Shown: positions 1 to 9,503, counted from the stretch's first letter. The stretch: DNA of 64,000 bases from Polaribacter septentrionalilitoris (GCF_009832745.1 NZ_VRMJ01000041.1:67001-131000), one strand, 5' to 3'. The notes: generated by a model from the letters alone, not told the origin. Made by a program: numbers and translations.

Positions 1-2246
1 ATGGTAAAGTTGCCAATCAAAATTTACATAGTTTACAAGACATCAATTATTTAATTATTACCGATAAAGAGTTGTCCTCTGAAGCGCAAAGACTGGCAGA
101 TTATCATCAAGAAAATTCAAACCTTAGCACTAAGGTTGTTGTTTTAAATGAGATTTACAATGAGTTTTCATCGGGTTCTAAGGATATTACAGGGATTAGA
201 GATTTTTTAAAACATATATACAGTACAAACTCATCCGAAGAAAAAAAACTAAAATATGTATGTTTTTTTGGAGATGCTTCTTATGATTATAAAGATAGGA
301 TTGCAGGAAACAATAATATAGTCCCTGTAAAACTATCTACAAATAGTTTTAACTTGGCATTTTCTTATGTTACAGATGATTATTTTGTAATGTTAGATGA
401 TAATGAAGGAACAATGTTAAATACACATACAATAGATGTTGCTTCAAGTAGAATTCCTGTATCTACAATTTCTCAAGCCAAAGATGTAGTTGATAAAATT
501 TTAAGTTATTATTCTAGAAAGACGATTGGAGATTGGCGTAACACAATCACTTTATTAGCAGATGATATTGATGCAACTTCTGATATACAAATTCAAAGTG
601 GAGTAGAATCCATTGCAGACGAAATTACATCCACAAAACGTGTTTTTAATATCAATAAGATTTATTCAGATTCTTATGTACAAGAAACTTCATCAGGAGG
701 TGAGCGTTATCCACTTGTAAATGCCGCCATAACCAATGCTATTGAGAAAGGAACTCTATTATTAGATTATTTTGGACATGGAGGAGAAGATGGTTTTGCT
801 TCTGAAAGGATTTTAGAAAAACCGCAAATTCAGCGTTTTAATAATCCTAATACGTTACCTCTTTTAATCACGGTAACTTGTGATTTTTCTAGGTTCGACA
901 ACCCAAATAGAGTCACAGCAGGTGAACTAACTTTTTGGAACAGTCAAGGTGGTGCTGTAAATATGATAACAACTACAAGAGAAGTCTTTATTAGTACAGG
1001 GCAATCGTTTAATCAACAGCTTATTAGAGTGTTACTAGAGTTTAATGGTGAAGATTTATCTATAGCAGAATCATTAGTAAAAGCAAAGAATAACTCGTCT
1101 ACAATTCAAAAGTTTTTTATCTATAATTTTGGAGACCCAGCTATGAAATTAGCCATTCCTGAAGCAAATGTAAGAATAACCAAAATGAATGGTAAAGATA
1201 TTTCTCAACCTTTAGATACTTTAAAAGCATTGTCCAAAATATCTTTTGAAGGTGAAATTGTAGACAGTGCTAACAATTTGATTAACGATTTTAATGGTGA
1301 ACTATCTACCACAATTTTTGATAAACCCATAGATAAAGTTACCTTAGATAATGATGGTTTTGGCGTAAACATGACTTTTGATACTCAAGATAGTAAACTG
1401 TTCAAAGGTAAATCTACTGTAGAAAACGGAATTTTTAAATTTGATTTTATTGTACCCAAAGACATAAAAATAGCCTTTGGTAAAGGAAAATTAAGTTTCT
1501 ATGCACAAAACGGAAAAGAAGATAAGGCAGGTTTTAATTTAGATGTAGTTGTAGGCGGAATAGATTCAAATGCGCCAAACGATACTGTTGGCCCTGAGAT
1601 ACAACTTTTTATGAATGATGAATCATTTATTGATGGAGGAAACACAAATGCGTCTCCGAACTTAATTGCGGTTTTATCAGATTCTAGCGGAATCAATACT
1701 TCCATTACAGCTGTAGATCATGATATTGTTGGTATTCTTGATGGTGACACCACAAACCCAATTATATTAAACGATTTTTATGAAACCGAATTAAACGATT
1801 TTACCAAAGGTAAAGTTACTTACAGATTACGAGATTTAGAAGTTGGCCCACATACCTTAAAAATAAAAGCTTGGGATACTTACAATAATTCATCAGAGAC
1901 AACGTTAAATTTCGTGGTTGTTAGTGATGAAATATTGAATTTAGAAAATGTTTTAAATTACCCAAATCCTTTTGTAAATTACACAGAATTTTGGTTCAAT
2001 CATAACAAGCCTAATGAACCTCTAGAAGTACAAGTTCAAATTTTTACAGTTTCTGGTAAGTTGGTGAAAACGATAAACCAAGTGGTTCAAACCACAGGGA
2101 ATTTGGCAAGAAGTATTAACTGGAATGGTTTAGACGATTTTGGTAACAAAATAGGAAAAGGAGTATATGTTTATAAATTAAAAGTGAAATCAACAGCAAG
2201 CAATTTAGTGGCAGAGAAGTACGAAAAATTAGTAATACTTCAATAA
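1..2246 (+). CDS. porU: Type IX secretion system sortase PorU, C-terminal part (5' end outside window)
   Basis: PorU is the cell-surface sortase of the type IX secretion system. It removes the C-terminal signal of cargo proteins and joins them to the cell surface. The frame is open from base 3, so the gene begins upstream of the window; the ATG at base 1 is in another frame and soon hits a stop. The gingipain-like C25 peptidase domain shows its catalytic His in FGHGGEDGF (near base 777) and its catalytic Cys in VTCDFSRF (near base 879). The last 90 or so residues form a T9SS sorting-type domain: YPNPF, then SGKLVKT, then GKGVYVYKLK. PorU itself keeps this tail as an anchor in known species. 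porV follows 36 bases later, the usual pairing of sortase and its outer-membrane partner. Confidence 0.93.
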   Translation, partial: GKVANQNLHSLQDINYLIITDKELSSEAQRLADYHQENSNLSTKVVVLNEIYNEFSSGSKDITGIRDFLKHIYSTNSSEEKKLKYVCFFGDASYDYKDRIAGNNNIVPVKLSTNSFNLAFSYVTDDYFVMLDDNEGTMLNTHTIDVASSRIPVSTISQAKDVVDKILSYYSRKTIGDWRNTITLLADDIDATSDIQIQSGVESIADEITSTKRVFNINKIYSDSYVQETSSGGERYPLVNAAITNAIEKGTLLLDYFGHGGEDGFASERILEKPQIQRFNNPNTLPLLITVTCDFSRFDNPNRVTAGELTFWNSQGGAVNMITTTREVFISTGQSFNQQLIRVLLEFNGEDLSIAESLVKAKNNSSTIQKFFIYNFGDPAMKLAIPEANVRITKMNGKDISQPLDTLKALSKISFEGEIVDSANNLINDFNGELSTTIFDKPIDKVTLDNDGFGVNMTFDTQDSKLFKGKSTVENGIFKFDFIVPKDIKIAFGKGKLSFYAQNGKEDKAGFNLDVVVGGIDSNAPNDTVGPEIQLFMNDESFIDGGNTNASPNLIAVLSDSSGINTSITAVDHDIVGILDGDTTNPIILNDFYETELNDFTKGKVTYRLRDLEVGPHTLKIKAWDTYNNSSETTLNFVVVSDEILNLENVLNYPNPFVNYTEFWFNHNKPNEPLEVQVQIFTVSGKLVKTINQVVQTTGNLARSINWNGLDDFGNKIGKGVYVYKLKVKSTASNLVAEKYEKLVILQ

Positions 2247-2282
2247 AAATTAGATATTTGCGAAATAAATACAGTTAAACAA

Positions 2283-3416
2283 ATGAAGAAAATATTTTTA
2301 TGTAGCTTACTTTGTGTGTTAGGAGTTTTTAAATTTACAGCTCAAACCAATACACAAGTAACTGGTGGAATTACAACAGCAACACCTTTTTTATTAATTG
2401 TGCCAGATGCAAGAGCAGGAGGTATGGGAGATATGGGGGTTGCCACATCTGCAGATGGATTTTCACTTTTCCACAATCCAGCAAAAATGACATTTAGTAA
2501 CCGTCAAGTAAAAGCAGGTTTAACATATTCGCCTTGGTTACGTAATTTAACAGATGATATTTTTATAGGAAGTGCATCTTACATGAATAGGTTTAGCGAA
2601 AATGCTGCTTGGGGAGCAGATTTTAAATATTTTTCTTTAGGTCAAATTGATTTAACAGATAATGGAGGGAACCCAAATGGTACAATAAATCCGAATGAAT
2701 TTGTAGTTTCTGGTGCGTATGCGTTAAAATTGAGTGAAACATTTTCTATGGGAGTTGGTTTAAAATACATCCGCTCTAATTTAGCATTTAATGGTACAGC
2801 AGGTAACGTGTTACAACCTATTAATTCTTTTGCAGTAGATGTTTCTGGATATTACCAATCTTTTGAAGAAAACTACGGAAACTTTAATGGTAGATACAGA
2901 ATAGGTTTTAACATTACCAATATTGGTCCAAAAGTTTCGTACACACCAGGAGAAGAAGACTTTATTCCAACCAATTTAAAATTAGGGGGTGGTTTCGATT
3001 TTATTTTAGACGATTACAATACTATTGCCACAACAGTTGAGTTTACAAAATTATTAGTGCCAACTCCAGATCCAAATGATCCAAATGCGAATGATGATAC
3101 AGGATGGGTTTCTGGGATGTTTAGTTCTTTTGGAGATGCTCCAGGAGGATTTAGCGAAGAATTAAGCGAAATTACTTATGCATTAGGTGCAGAGTATTTA
3201 TACAATCAAGCATTTGCGTTAAGAGCAGGATATTTTCATGAAAGTCAAGACAAAGGAAATAGACAGTATTTTACCTTAGGTGGTGGTTTTAAAACCAATG
3301 CTTTAAATATTGATTTATCTTATTTAATCAACTCATCAGACGTAAATAATCCATTAGAGAACTCATTACGTTTTTCTTTATCATTTGATTTGGGTGAAAT
3401 TTTTGATGATTATTAG
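2283..3416 (+). CDS. porV: Type IX secretion system outer-membrane protein PorV (LptO)
   Basis: PorV is a FadL-like outer-membrane beta-barrel that receives T9SS cargo from the SprA translocon and delivers it to PorU. The 377-residue product begins with a signal peptide (MKKIFLCSLLCVLGVFKFTAQ) and carries the family opening PFLLIVPDARAGGMGDMGVATSADG followed by HNPAKM. The rest alternates amphipathic strands typical of a barrel and ends in an aromatic-rich strand (FSLSFDLGEIFDDY). It follows porU by 36 bases in the same direction and ends before a clear terminator, so it probably closes a porU-porV transcript. Length and order match other Flavobacteriaceae. Confidence 0.93.
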   Translation: MKKIFLCSLLCVLGVFKFTAQTNTQVTGGITTATPFLLIVPDARAGGMGDMGVATSADGFSLFHNPAKMTFSNRQVKAGLTYSPWLRNLTDDIFIGSASYMNRFSENAAWGADFKYFSLGQIDLTDNGGNPNGTINPNEFVVSGAYALKLSETFSMGVGLKYIRSNLAFNGTAGNVLQPINSFAVDVSGYYQSFEENYGNFNGRYRIGFNITNIGPKVSYTPGEEDFIPTNLKLGGGFDFILDDYNTIATTVEFTKLLVPTPDPNDPNANDDTGWVSGMFSSFGDAPGGFSEELSEITYALGAEYLYNQAFALRAGYFHESQDKGNRQYFTLGGGFKTNALNIDLSYLINSSDVNNPLENSLRFSLSFDLGEIFDDY

Positions 3417-3450
3417 AAGTTAAAATTTTTTTAGTAAATTTATAAAACAT

Positions 3451-3478
3451 AAAGCAGTCCAACAAGACTGCTTTTTTT
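3451..3478 (+). terminator. Rho-independent terminator after porV
   Basis: A perfect nine-base stem (AAAGCAGTC at 3451-3459, GACTGCTTT at 3466-3474) with a six-base loop runs into a T tract. It separates porUV from cdd and argues against any cdd start upstream of 3495. Confidence 0.88.
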
Positions 3479-3494
3479 GACCAATATATTTTTT

Positions 3495-3977
3495 ATGAGA
3501 AAAATTGAAATTTCAACTTCAGTTACAGTTTTTTCAAATGTATCAGAATTACCAGTAGATGATAAAATACTGATGGGTAAAGCAGTCGACGCAAGAAAAA
3601 ATGCTTATGCACCTTATTCTAAATTTAATGTTGGCGCAGCATTGCTGCTAGATAATGGTGAAATAGTTTTAGGAAGCAATCAAGAGAATGCAGCTTACCC
3701 ATCTGGTATGTGTGCAGAAAGAGTGGCTATCTGGAAAGCGGGTTCAACGTTTCCTGGAGTAAAAATTAAAAAACTAGCCATTACAGCGAGTTCAACGATT
3801 GCAAAAGTTGATAAACCTGTAGGACCATGTGGTGCTTGTAGGCAAACATTGTCTGAGTTTGAAATCAATCAAAAATCTCCATTTGATGTAATTTTTATGG
3901 GAGAAGTTGGTGAGGTTGTTAAAACAGCATCACTTTTATCACTTTTGCCTTTTTCATTTGATAGTTCATATTTATAG
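3495..3977 (+). CDS. cdd: Cytidine deaminase
   Basis: This enzyme hydrolyses cytidine and deoxycytidine to uridine in cytosolic pyrimidine salvage. The 160-residue product has the zinc-site signatures of the homotetrameric class: MCAERVA with the Cys ligand and catalytic Glu, and PCGACRQ with the two other Cys ligands. NVGAALLLDNGEIVLGSNQENAAYPSG upstream is the usual substrate-binding stretch. I chose the ATG at 3495; an in-frame TTG at 3477 lies inside the T tract of the porV terminator. The stop codon abuts the start of the globin gene at 3978, so the two are likely translated from one message. Confidence 0.92.
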   Translation: MRKIEISTSVTVFSNVSELPVDDKILMGKAVDARKNAYAPYSKFNVGAALLLDNGEIVLGSNQENAAYPSGMCAERVAIWKAGSTFPGVKIKKLAITASSTIAKVDKPVGPCGACRQTLSEFEINQKSPFDVIFMGEVGEVVKTASLLSLLPFSFDSSYL

Positions 3978-4361
3978 ATGAAAATGGATATTTCTACTCG
4001 TAAAGACATCAAATTGATCATCACTTTATTTTATGATAAATTACTATCAGACAAAATAATGCTTCCATTTTTTGAGGAGATTATTGCTCAGAATCATTTA
4101 GAAGCGCACTTAGAAATTATTACAGATTTTTGGAATGATATCCTCTTTGATACCAACACGTATTCTAATAATGTAATGCAAAAACATTTGGATAAAAATA
4201 GTTTTCTTGCTTTTAAGAAAGAACATTTTACCATTTGGGTATCGTATTTGTTTGACACAATTGATGCCAATTTCGAAGGAGAAAAAGCATCAAACATGAA
4301 AAACAGAGCAATGTCAATCTCAACAGTCATGCAACTTAAGATGAATATTTATAAATCTTAG
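3978..4361 (+). CDS. Group III truncated haemoglobin-like globin
   Basis: The 127-residue product fits the truncated haemoglobin fold: helical throughout, with LITLFYDKLLSDKIMLPFFEE at the start, HLEAHLEIITDFWNDILF in the middle, and MQKHLDKNSFLAFKKEHFTIWVSYL towards the end. The His in KKEHFTIW is a candidate proximal haem ligand by analogy with group III members. These small globins bind oxygen or nitric oxide; the in vivo role in Flavobacteriaceae is not settled. It starts directly on the base after the cdd stop codon, so it is probably translationally coupled to cdd, although no functional link is obvious. Confidence 0.8.
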   Translation: MKMDISTRKDIKLIITLFYDKLLSDKIMLPFFEEIIAQNHLEAHLEIITDFWNDILFDTNTYSNNVMQKHLDKNSFLAFKKEHFTIWVSYLFDTIDANFEGEKASNMKNRAMSISTVMQLKMNIYKS

Positions 4362-4481
4362 AATCAATTTTTTTTATATGATATTATTTTTTACCCTGAC
4401 TTGGATTTCATATTATTATGCATGCATAGTAAATGGAATTGGTTCAATTTTATTAAATTAGAGGAATAATATATTTTACAC

Positions 4482-5546
4482 ATGATCTATTCTAAAATAT
4501 CTGGTACAGGAGCTTTTATTCCATCCATAAAAAAAGAAAATCAAGATTTTTTGAATGAAGATTTTCTTAATGATGACGGAACACCTTTTTCTTCAGAAAA
4601 TGATGTAATTATAGAAAAGTTTAAAGGAATCACTGGTATTGAAGAGAGAAGGTATGCAAAACCAGAGCATACTTCTTCTGATTTGGCTTACTTTGCTGCT
4701 CAAAAAGCAATTGAAAACGCCCAAATTAATCCAGAGGAACTAGATTACATTATTTTGGCGCATAACTTTGGAGATGTTAGAACAGGTTCTATTCAAAGTG
4801 ATATTTTACCAAGTTTAGCAACAAGAGTCAAACATCGTTTAAAAATTGAAAATCCTAATTGTGTAGCTTACGATATCTTATTTGGTTGCCCAGGTTGGAT
4901 AGAAGGAGTAATTCAAGCTCAAGCTTTTATAAAAGCAGGCATTGCCAAAAAATGCTTGGTTATTGGTGCAGAAACCTTGTCTAGAGTGGTAGACAAACAC
5001 GATAGAGATTCTATGATTTATAGTGATGGTGCAGGAGCTTGTATTGTAGAAGCTACATCAGAAAAAGATACAGGAATTTTAAGTCATGCTTCTCAAACTT
5101 GGACCAAAGAAGAGGCGTATTTTTTATTTTATGGGAAGTCATTTGATACTTCAAAAAAGAACGATACTCGTTACATAAAAATGTACGGAAGAAAAATCTA
5201 TGAGTTTGCCATTACAAATGTGCCAAAAGCAATGAAAACTGCTCTAGATAAAAGTGGGGTTGCTATTGACGAGGTAAAAAAAATATTTATTCATCAGGCC
5301 AATGAAAAAATGGATGAAGCCATTATTAAACGTTTTTATAGGTTGTATAAAAAACCGGTTCCTGAGGGCATTATGCCCATGAGTATATATAAATTAGGAA
5401 ATAGTTCTGTAGCAACTGTACCAACATTATTAGACTTAGTGTTAAAAGAAAAAATTGAAAATCAAGAAGTGCATAAAGGCGAGGTAATACTACTAGCTTC
5501 TGTTGGAGCAGGGATGAACATTAATGCTATTGTTTATAGATATTAA
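4482..5546 (+). CDS. Beta-ketoacyl-ACP synthase III (FabH-like) family protein
   Basis: This is a thiolase-fold condensing enzyme of 354 residues. The catalytic Cys lies in LFGCPGWIEGVIQA (about residue 136), the His in FIHQANEKM and the Asn in LGNSSVATVPTLL, so the Cys-His-Asn triad of KAS III enzymes is complete. FabH used for bulk fatty acids is normally about 320-335 residues; this one is longer because of an N-terminal insertion rich in Asn, Asp and Glu and extra residues before the His motif. It stands alone upstream of guaA and not among fatty-acid genes, so a special acyl starter role is possible. The substrate cannot be read from the sequence. Confidence 0.85.
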   Translation: MIYSKISGTGAFIPSIKKENQDFLNEDFLNDDGTPFSSENDVIIEKFKGITGIEERRYAKPEHTSSDLAYFAAQKAIENAQINPEELDYIILAHNFGDVRTGSIQSDILPSLATRVKHRLKIENPNCVAYDILFGCPGWIEGVIQAQAFIKAGIAKKCLVIGAETLSRVVDKHDRDSMIYSDGAGACIVEATSEKDTGILSHASQTWTKEEAYFLFYGKSFDTSKKNDTRYIKMYGRKIYEFAITNVPKAMKTALDKSGVAIDEVKKIFIHQANEKMDEAIIKRFYRLYKKPVPEGIMPMSIYKLGNSSVATVPTLLDLVLKEKIENQEVHKGEVILLASVGAGMNINAIVYRY

Positions 5547-5631
5547 TTTTACGAATTCTATATTGTTCTAGACGAATTCTAAATCGTTAAAAAAATCTAA
5601 CATCTACTATCGTAAATCTAATTCAAAATAT

Positions 5632-5639
5632 TATTTTTG
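5632..5639 (+). promoter_or_regulatory. Bacteroidota -7 box for guaA, three bases before its ATG
   Basis: TATTTTTG matches TAnnTTTG exactly. Only three bases separate it from the guaA start at 5643, so the transcript would begin at or next to the start codon. No clear -33 element is visible. Confidence 0.55.
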
Positions 5640-5642
5640 CGC

Positions 5643-7178
5643 ATGCAACAACACAACGTACTTATTTTAGATTTCGGATCGCAATACACACAACTTATTG
5701 CGAGAAGAGTAAGAGAATTAAACATTTACTGTGAAATTCATCCATACAATCATCCTCCTAAAAATCAATCAGAATTTAAAGCTGTAATCTTATCAGGAAG
5801 CCCAAATTCTGTAAGAGGAGAAAACGTTCTACACCCAGATTTATCAGAAATTAGAGGTAAAAAACCAGTTTTAGCGGTTTGTTATGGTGCTCAATATTTG
5901 GCACATTTTTCTGGCGGACAAGTAGCACCATCTAACACTAGAGAATATGGTAGAGCTAATTTATCATACATTAAAAGTGATGAAATTTTCTTTGAAAATA
6001 TTTCTGAAGGAAGTCAAGTTTGGATGAGTCATTCAGATACTATTAAAGAATTACCTACTAATGGAGAGCTTTTAGCAAGCACAAAAGATGTGCAAAATGC
6101 AGCATATAAAATCAAAGATGAAGAAACTTTTGCCATTCAATTTCACCCAGAAGTCTATCACTCTAAAGATGGAAAACAATTATTAGAAAACTTTCTGGTA
6201 AAAATTGCAGGTGTTGCACAAACTTGGACACCAGATTCTTTTGTAGAAAGTACAGTGGCTTCAATTCAAGAAATTGTAGGAAATGACAAAGTTGTTTTAG
6301 GGCTTTCAGGAGGTGTAGATTCTACAGTTGCTGCAGTTTTATTAAACAAAGCAATAGGCAAAAACTTGTATTGTATTTTTGTAAATAATGGACTTTTACG
6401 AAAAAATGAGTTCGAAAATGTACTTGCGCAATACGAAGGCATGGGATTAAACGTTAAAGGTGTAGATGCATCTGACCGTTTTTTAGAAGCATTAAAAGGA
6501 GTAACAGAACCAGAAAAGAAAAGAAAAGCAATCGGTAATGCATTTATTGAGGTTTTTGATGATGAAGCTCATAAAATTACTGATGTAACTTGGTTAGCGC
6601 AAGGAACTATTTATCCTGATGTTATTGAGTCTGTTTCTGTAAACGGTGGTCCATCAGCAACGATTAAAAGTCATCATAATGTGGGAGGTTTACCAGATTT
6701 TATGAAACTAAAAATTGTTGAACCTTTAAAAATGATTTTTAAAGATGAGGTTAGAAGAGTAGGAGCTTCTATGGGAATTGATCCAGAACTGTTAGGACGT
6801 CATCCATTTCCGGGACCTGGATTAGGAATTCGTATATTAGGAGATGTTACCGCAGAGAAAGTTCGTATTCTTCAAGAGGTAGATGCTGTTTTTATTAACG
6901 GATTAAAAGAAGAAGGTTTGTATGATGATGTTTGGCAAGCAGGAGCAATGTTATTGCCAGTAGATTCTGTTGGTGTAATGGGTGATGAAAGAACCTATGA
7001 AAAAGTAGTTGCTTTAAGAGCGGTAGAAAGTACAGATGGTATGACTGCAGATTGGGTAAATTTACCTTATGAGTTTTTGCAGAAAACCTCTAATAATATC
7101 ATAAATAATGTAAAAGGTGTAAATAGAGTAGTGTATGATATTAGCTCTAAACCACCTGCAACAATAGAATGGGAATAG
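5643..7178 (+). CDS. guaA: GMP synthase (glutamine-hydrolysing)
   Basis: GuaA converts XMP, glutamine and ATP to GMP, the last step of guanine nucleotide synthesis. The 511-residue protein has a class I glutamine amidotransferase domain first, with nucleophile Cys in VCYGAQYLA and the His-Glu pair in FHPEVYHS. The ATP-pyrophosphatase domain follows with the P-loop-like [14 protein letters not shown], and then the dimerisation domain with [12 protein letters not shown] and the family C-terminus [10 protein letters not shown] start at the ATG at 5643; a TTG six bases earlier lies inside the -7 box. The LysM lipoprotein gene begins five bases after the stop and is probably cotranscribed. Confidence 0.96.
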   Translation: MQQHNVLILDFGSQYTQLIARRVRELNIYCEIHPYNHPPKNQSEFKAVILSGSPNSVRGENVLHPDLSEIRGKKPVLAVCYGAQYLAHFSGGQVAPSNTREYGRANLSYIKSDEIFFENISEGSQVWMSHSDTIKELPTNGELLASTKDVQNAAYKIKDEETFAIQFHPEVYHSKDGKQLLENFLVKIAGVAQTWTPDSFVESTVASIQEIVGNDKVVLGLSGGVDSTVAAVLLNKAIGKNLYCIFVNNGLLRKNEFENVLAQYEGMGLNVKGVDASDRFLEALKGVTEPEKKRKAIGNAFIEVFDDEAHKITDVTWLAQGTIYPDVIESVSVNGGPSATIKSHHNVGGLPDFMKLKIVEPLKMIFKDEVRRVGASMGIDPELLGRHPFPGPGLGIRILGDVTAEKVRILQEVDAVFINGLKEEGLYDDVWQAGAMLLPVDSVGVMGDERTYEKVVALRAVESTDGMTADWVNLPYEFLQKTSNNIINNVKGVNRVVYDISSKPPATIEWE

Positions 7179-7183
7179 AATAT

Positions 7184-8791
7184 ATGAAACATTTTCAATT
7201 TTTTGTTTTTCTGTGTTTTTTAACATTTTCGGTCTCTTGTGGACAGCAAAAAAAATACATTCAATATAAAGTAAAAGAAGGCGAAACAATGCGAAACATA
7301 GCTAAGAAATTAGATATGAAAACCAAAGATTTGCTCAGATTAAATCCGGATGTTGATAGAAGACCAGTTGCAAATACAGTAATTGTTATTCCAAATAAAC
7401 AGTTTAAAAGTGTTGTTGATACAAAAAATGAGGGTACTCTTGATGAAGTAAAAAAAAGTGATGGTAAAAAAACAGATGAAGTTAAAGAAGATGAAGAAGA
7501 AGCCTTAGCTGAAATTAAAAAGAACTTTGTAGTTTATGAAGTAAAAAAAGGGGATACCTTTTATAGTTTAACCCGTTTTTATAATGTAACTCAGCATGAT
7601 TTGGTAGCCTTAAATCCTGAGTTGTCAGAAGGGTTAAAAACAGGTCAAATCATTAAAATTAAAGCAATTAAAAATGAAACAGAATCTGAAGTTACCATTT
7701 ATGAAGATGTTATAGAAGAGGATGTTTCTTTAAAAGTAGCTTTGTTATTGCCTTTCTTAACCAAAGAAAATGATACTTTAGAAGCAGAAGAATTATTTCC
7801 AAGAAGTCGATTGGCAAATATTGTTACAGATTTTTATTTAGGATCAGAAATTGCAATTGATTCTCTCAGAAAACAAGGAGTGCAAATTCAATTGAATGTA
7901 TACGATACAGGAAGAAATAGCACAAAACTAGATTCAATAGTGAAAGCTACCAATTTAGATGATAATGATGTAATCATTGGACCTTTATATTCTGAAGAGA
8001 CTCAGTTTTTAGCAAAAAAAGTGAGCATTCCAATCGTTTTTCCTGTTTATTCTAAAAATCAATCGAAGTTTTCTTCATCAAAATTGATCAAAACATCACC
8101 AGAGAAAAATGTTTTTAAAGAGGAACTGATTACATTTTTAAAAGACAGTCTTACCAACCAAAATATTATTGTAGTAGGTGATGGTAAATCTGCATCAAAC
8201 ATTTCTGTAAACTCTATAAAGCAATCCTTAGAAAGTCACGATTCTGTTTCAATAGTGCACGTTGTAAAGCCTAAAGATGGATATATTCCTAGAGAACGTT
8301 TTACAACTGTTTTTAAGAATGATACTAAAAACTGGATTTTAATGGCAACAGACAATAACGTTATTGTTTCTGATGCAATTAATAGTGTAAATAGTTTGGC
8401 AGATTCTTTGCAGATGCGAGTTTTTGCATATAACAAAAGTAGGGCGTATGATAAAGTTGACAATCTAAAATTAGCTAGGGTTAATTTTACGTATGTAAGC
8501 GATCAATATGTAGATGAAGATTCGCCATTAACAAAAGCATTCAATGCGCAATATAGGTCTAAAAACAAAGCATTACCTTCTTTTTATGCAACAAAAGGTT
8601 TTGATATTACCTATGATATTTTAATGCGATTAGCATCAGGGAATTTCTTAAAATCCACCTTTAGAGATGGAGCATCTTATCGAATAGAAAGTAAGTACGA
8701 TTACGATACCAAACTTTTTGGAATCACAGAAAACAAAGGCTTATTTATTGTAAAGTATAATAAAGACCTAAGTCTTACAAGACTCAAATAA
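7184..8791 (+). CDS. LysM-domain lipoprotein with a periplasmic-binding-protein-like C-terminal half
   Basis: The 535-residue product starts with a lipoprotein signal (MKHFQFFVFLCFLTFSVSC, lipobox Cys at about residue 19). Two LysM modules follow: YKVKEGETMRNIAKKLDM with LLRLNPDV (about 28-75) and YEVKKGDTFYSLTRFYNV with LVALNPEL (about 125-170). They are separated by a Lys/Glu/Asp-rich spacer. From about residue 185 to the end the pattern (KVALLLPFL, SEIAIDSLRKQG, DVIIGPLYSEE, IPIVFPVYS, FYATKGFDITYDI) resembles type I periplasmic binding proteins and the LpoA class. LysM binds peptidoglycan, so a role in envelope upkeep is likely; the ligand of the C-terminal part is unknown. The gene sits five bases behind guaA. 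Confidence 0.88.
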   Translation: MKHFQFFVFLCFLTFSVSCGQQKKYIQYKVKEGETMRNIAKKLDMKTKDLLRLNPDVDRRPVANTVIVIPNKQFKSVVDTKNEGTLDEVKKSDGKKTDEVKEDEEEALAEIKKNFVVYEVKKGDTFYSLTRFYNVTQHDLVALNPELSEGLKTGQIIKIKAIKNETESEVTIYEDVIEEDVSLKVALLLPFLTKENDTLEAEELFPRSRLANIVTDFYLGSEIAIDSLRKQGVQIQLNVYDTGRNSTKLDSIVKATNLDDNDVIIGPLYSEETQFLAKKVSIPIVFPVYSKNQSKFSSSKLIKTSPEKNVFKEELITFLKDSLTNQNIIVVGDGKSASNISVNSIKQSLESHDSVSIVHVVKPKDGYIPRERFTTVFKNDTKNWILMATDNNVIVSDAINSVNSLADSLQMRVFAYNKSRAYDKVDNLKLARVNFTYVSDQYVDEDSPLTKAFNAQYRSKNKALPSFYATKGFDITYDILMRLASGNFLKSTFRDGASYRIESKYDYDTKLFGITENKGLFIVKYNKDLSLTRLK

Positions 8792-8802
8792 AACATATTT
8801 CA

Positions 8803-8839
8803 ACATAAAAAAATCCGCTATCAGCAGATTTTTTTATGT
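8803..8839. terminator. Bidirectional terminator between convergent genes
   Basis: A 13-base arm ACATAAAAAAATC pairs perfectly with GATTTTTTTATGT, enclosing CGCT/AGCA with one mismatch. A and T tracts on both sides let it serve the LysM gene and the gene at 8856-9371. Confidence 0.85.
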
Positions 8840-8855
8840 TTGATAATGACGAAAA

Positions 8856-9371
8856 TTAAATTTTCTTCATTTGTTGTTTCATCATCTGCATTTGCTCTTT
8901 TAGCATTCCGTGTTTGTCTAATTTTTTTGCTTCTGCCATTAAATTAGTTGCTTCACGTTTACGTCTTTTGGTCATTGCAATTCCTGCCAATTGTAATTTA
9001 GCCATCGCTAAATCATGGTCCATCGCTAACCCTAATCTTACAGCTTTACGTAAAAATTTTTCAGCTTGCGTAATGTTAGTCTGACTTAACATAATTCCGT
9101 GTAAATAGTTGTAGTAGCCTTGTTGTTTAACGGTTAACGCAGCTTCTGGGTTTTTTATGTAACTCAACCACTTTTTAGTACCTTCAAAATTTTGTTTACG
9201 CAATTGTAGAAAAGCCAATAAAATAAACTCATTTTTAAAATAAAATAAGACAAAAATTCCAGCTAATAATAAGATGGAAATTCCGTTCATAATATTTCCT
9301 TGACTAAACTCATACACAGACCAAACTGTAATTAAAACTGCTAATACTAATTTTATATTTTTATTGAACAT
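8856..9371 (-). CDS. Small membrane protein with TPR-like soluble region, function unknown
   Basis: The 171-residue product has two membrane segments near its start (IKLVLAVLITVWSVYEF and GISILLLAGIFVLFYF). A cytosolic helical part follows with TPR-like spacing: YYNYLHGIMLSQTNITQAEKFLRKAVRLGLAMDHDLAMAKLQLAGIAMTKRRKREATNLMAEAKKL. It ends in a Met/Gln/Lys-rich helix. I do not recognise an experimentally studied family. A -7 box lies about 56 bases upstream of the start, and it shares a bidirectional terminator with the convergent LysM gene, so it is probably a single-gene unit. Confidence 0.75.
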   Translation of the reverse strand: MFNKNIKLVLAVLITVWSVYEFSQGNIMNGISILLLAGIFVLFYFKNEFILLAFLQLRKQNFEGTKKWLSYIKNPEAALTVKQQGYYNYLHGIMLSQTNITQAEKFLRKAVRLGLAMDHDLAMAKLQLAGIAMTKRRKREATNLMAEAKKLDKHGMLKEQMQMMKQQMKKI

Positions 9372-9426
9372 TCTTTTTTTATTTTTCTCATCGAAAACTA
9401 TCGAGAGGTTGTTTTAATTTGAAAAG

Positions 9427-9434
9427 CAAAAATA
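9427..9434 (-). promoter_or_regulatory. -7 box for the gene at 8856-9371
   Basis: On the minus strand this reads TATTTTTG, an exact TAnnTTTG match, giving a leader of about 50 bases before the ATG at 9371. No -33 TTG is obvious. Confidence 0.5.
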
Positions 9435-9503
9435 CATTTTCTTGCTAAATTTTATCGTTACTTCAGATGAAATTTCTAAAATCTAAAATTTTCTTTTAAG
9501 GAA

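Noticed and set aside
8236..8463. Minus-strand frame inside the LysM lipoprotein gene
   Set aside because: It lacks any motif and overlaps a well-supported gene; a shadow frame.
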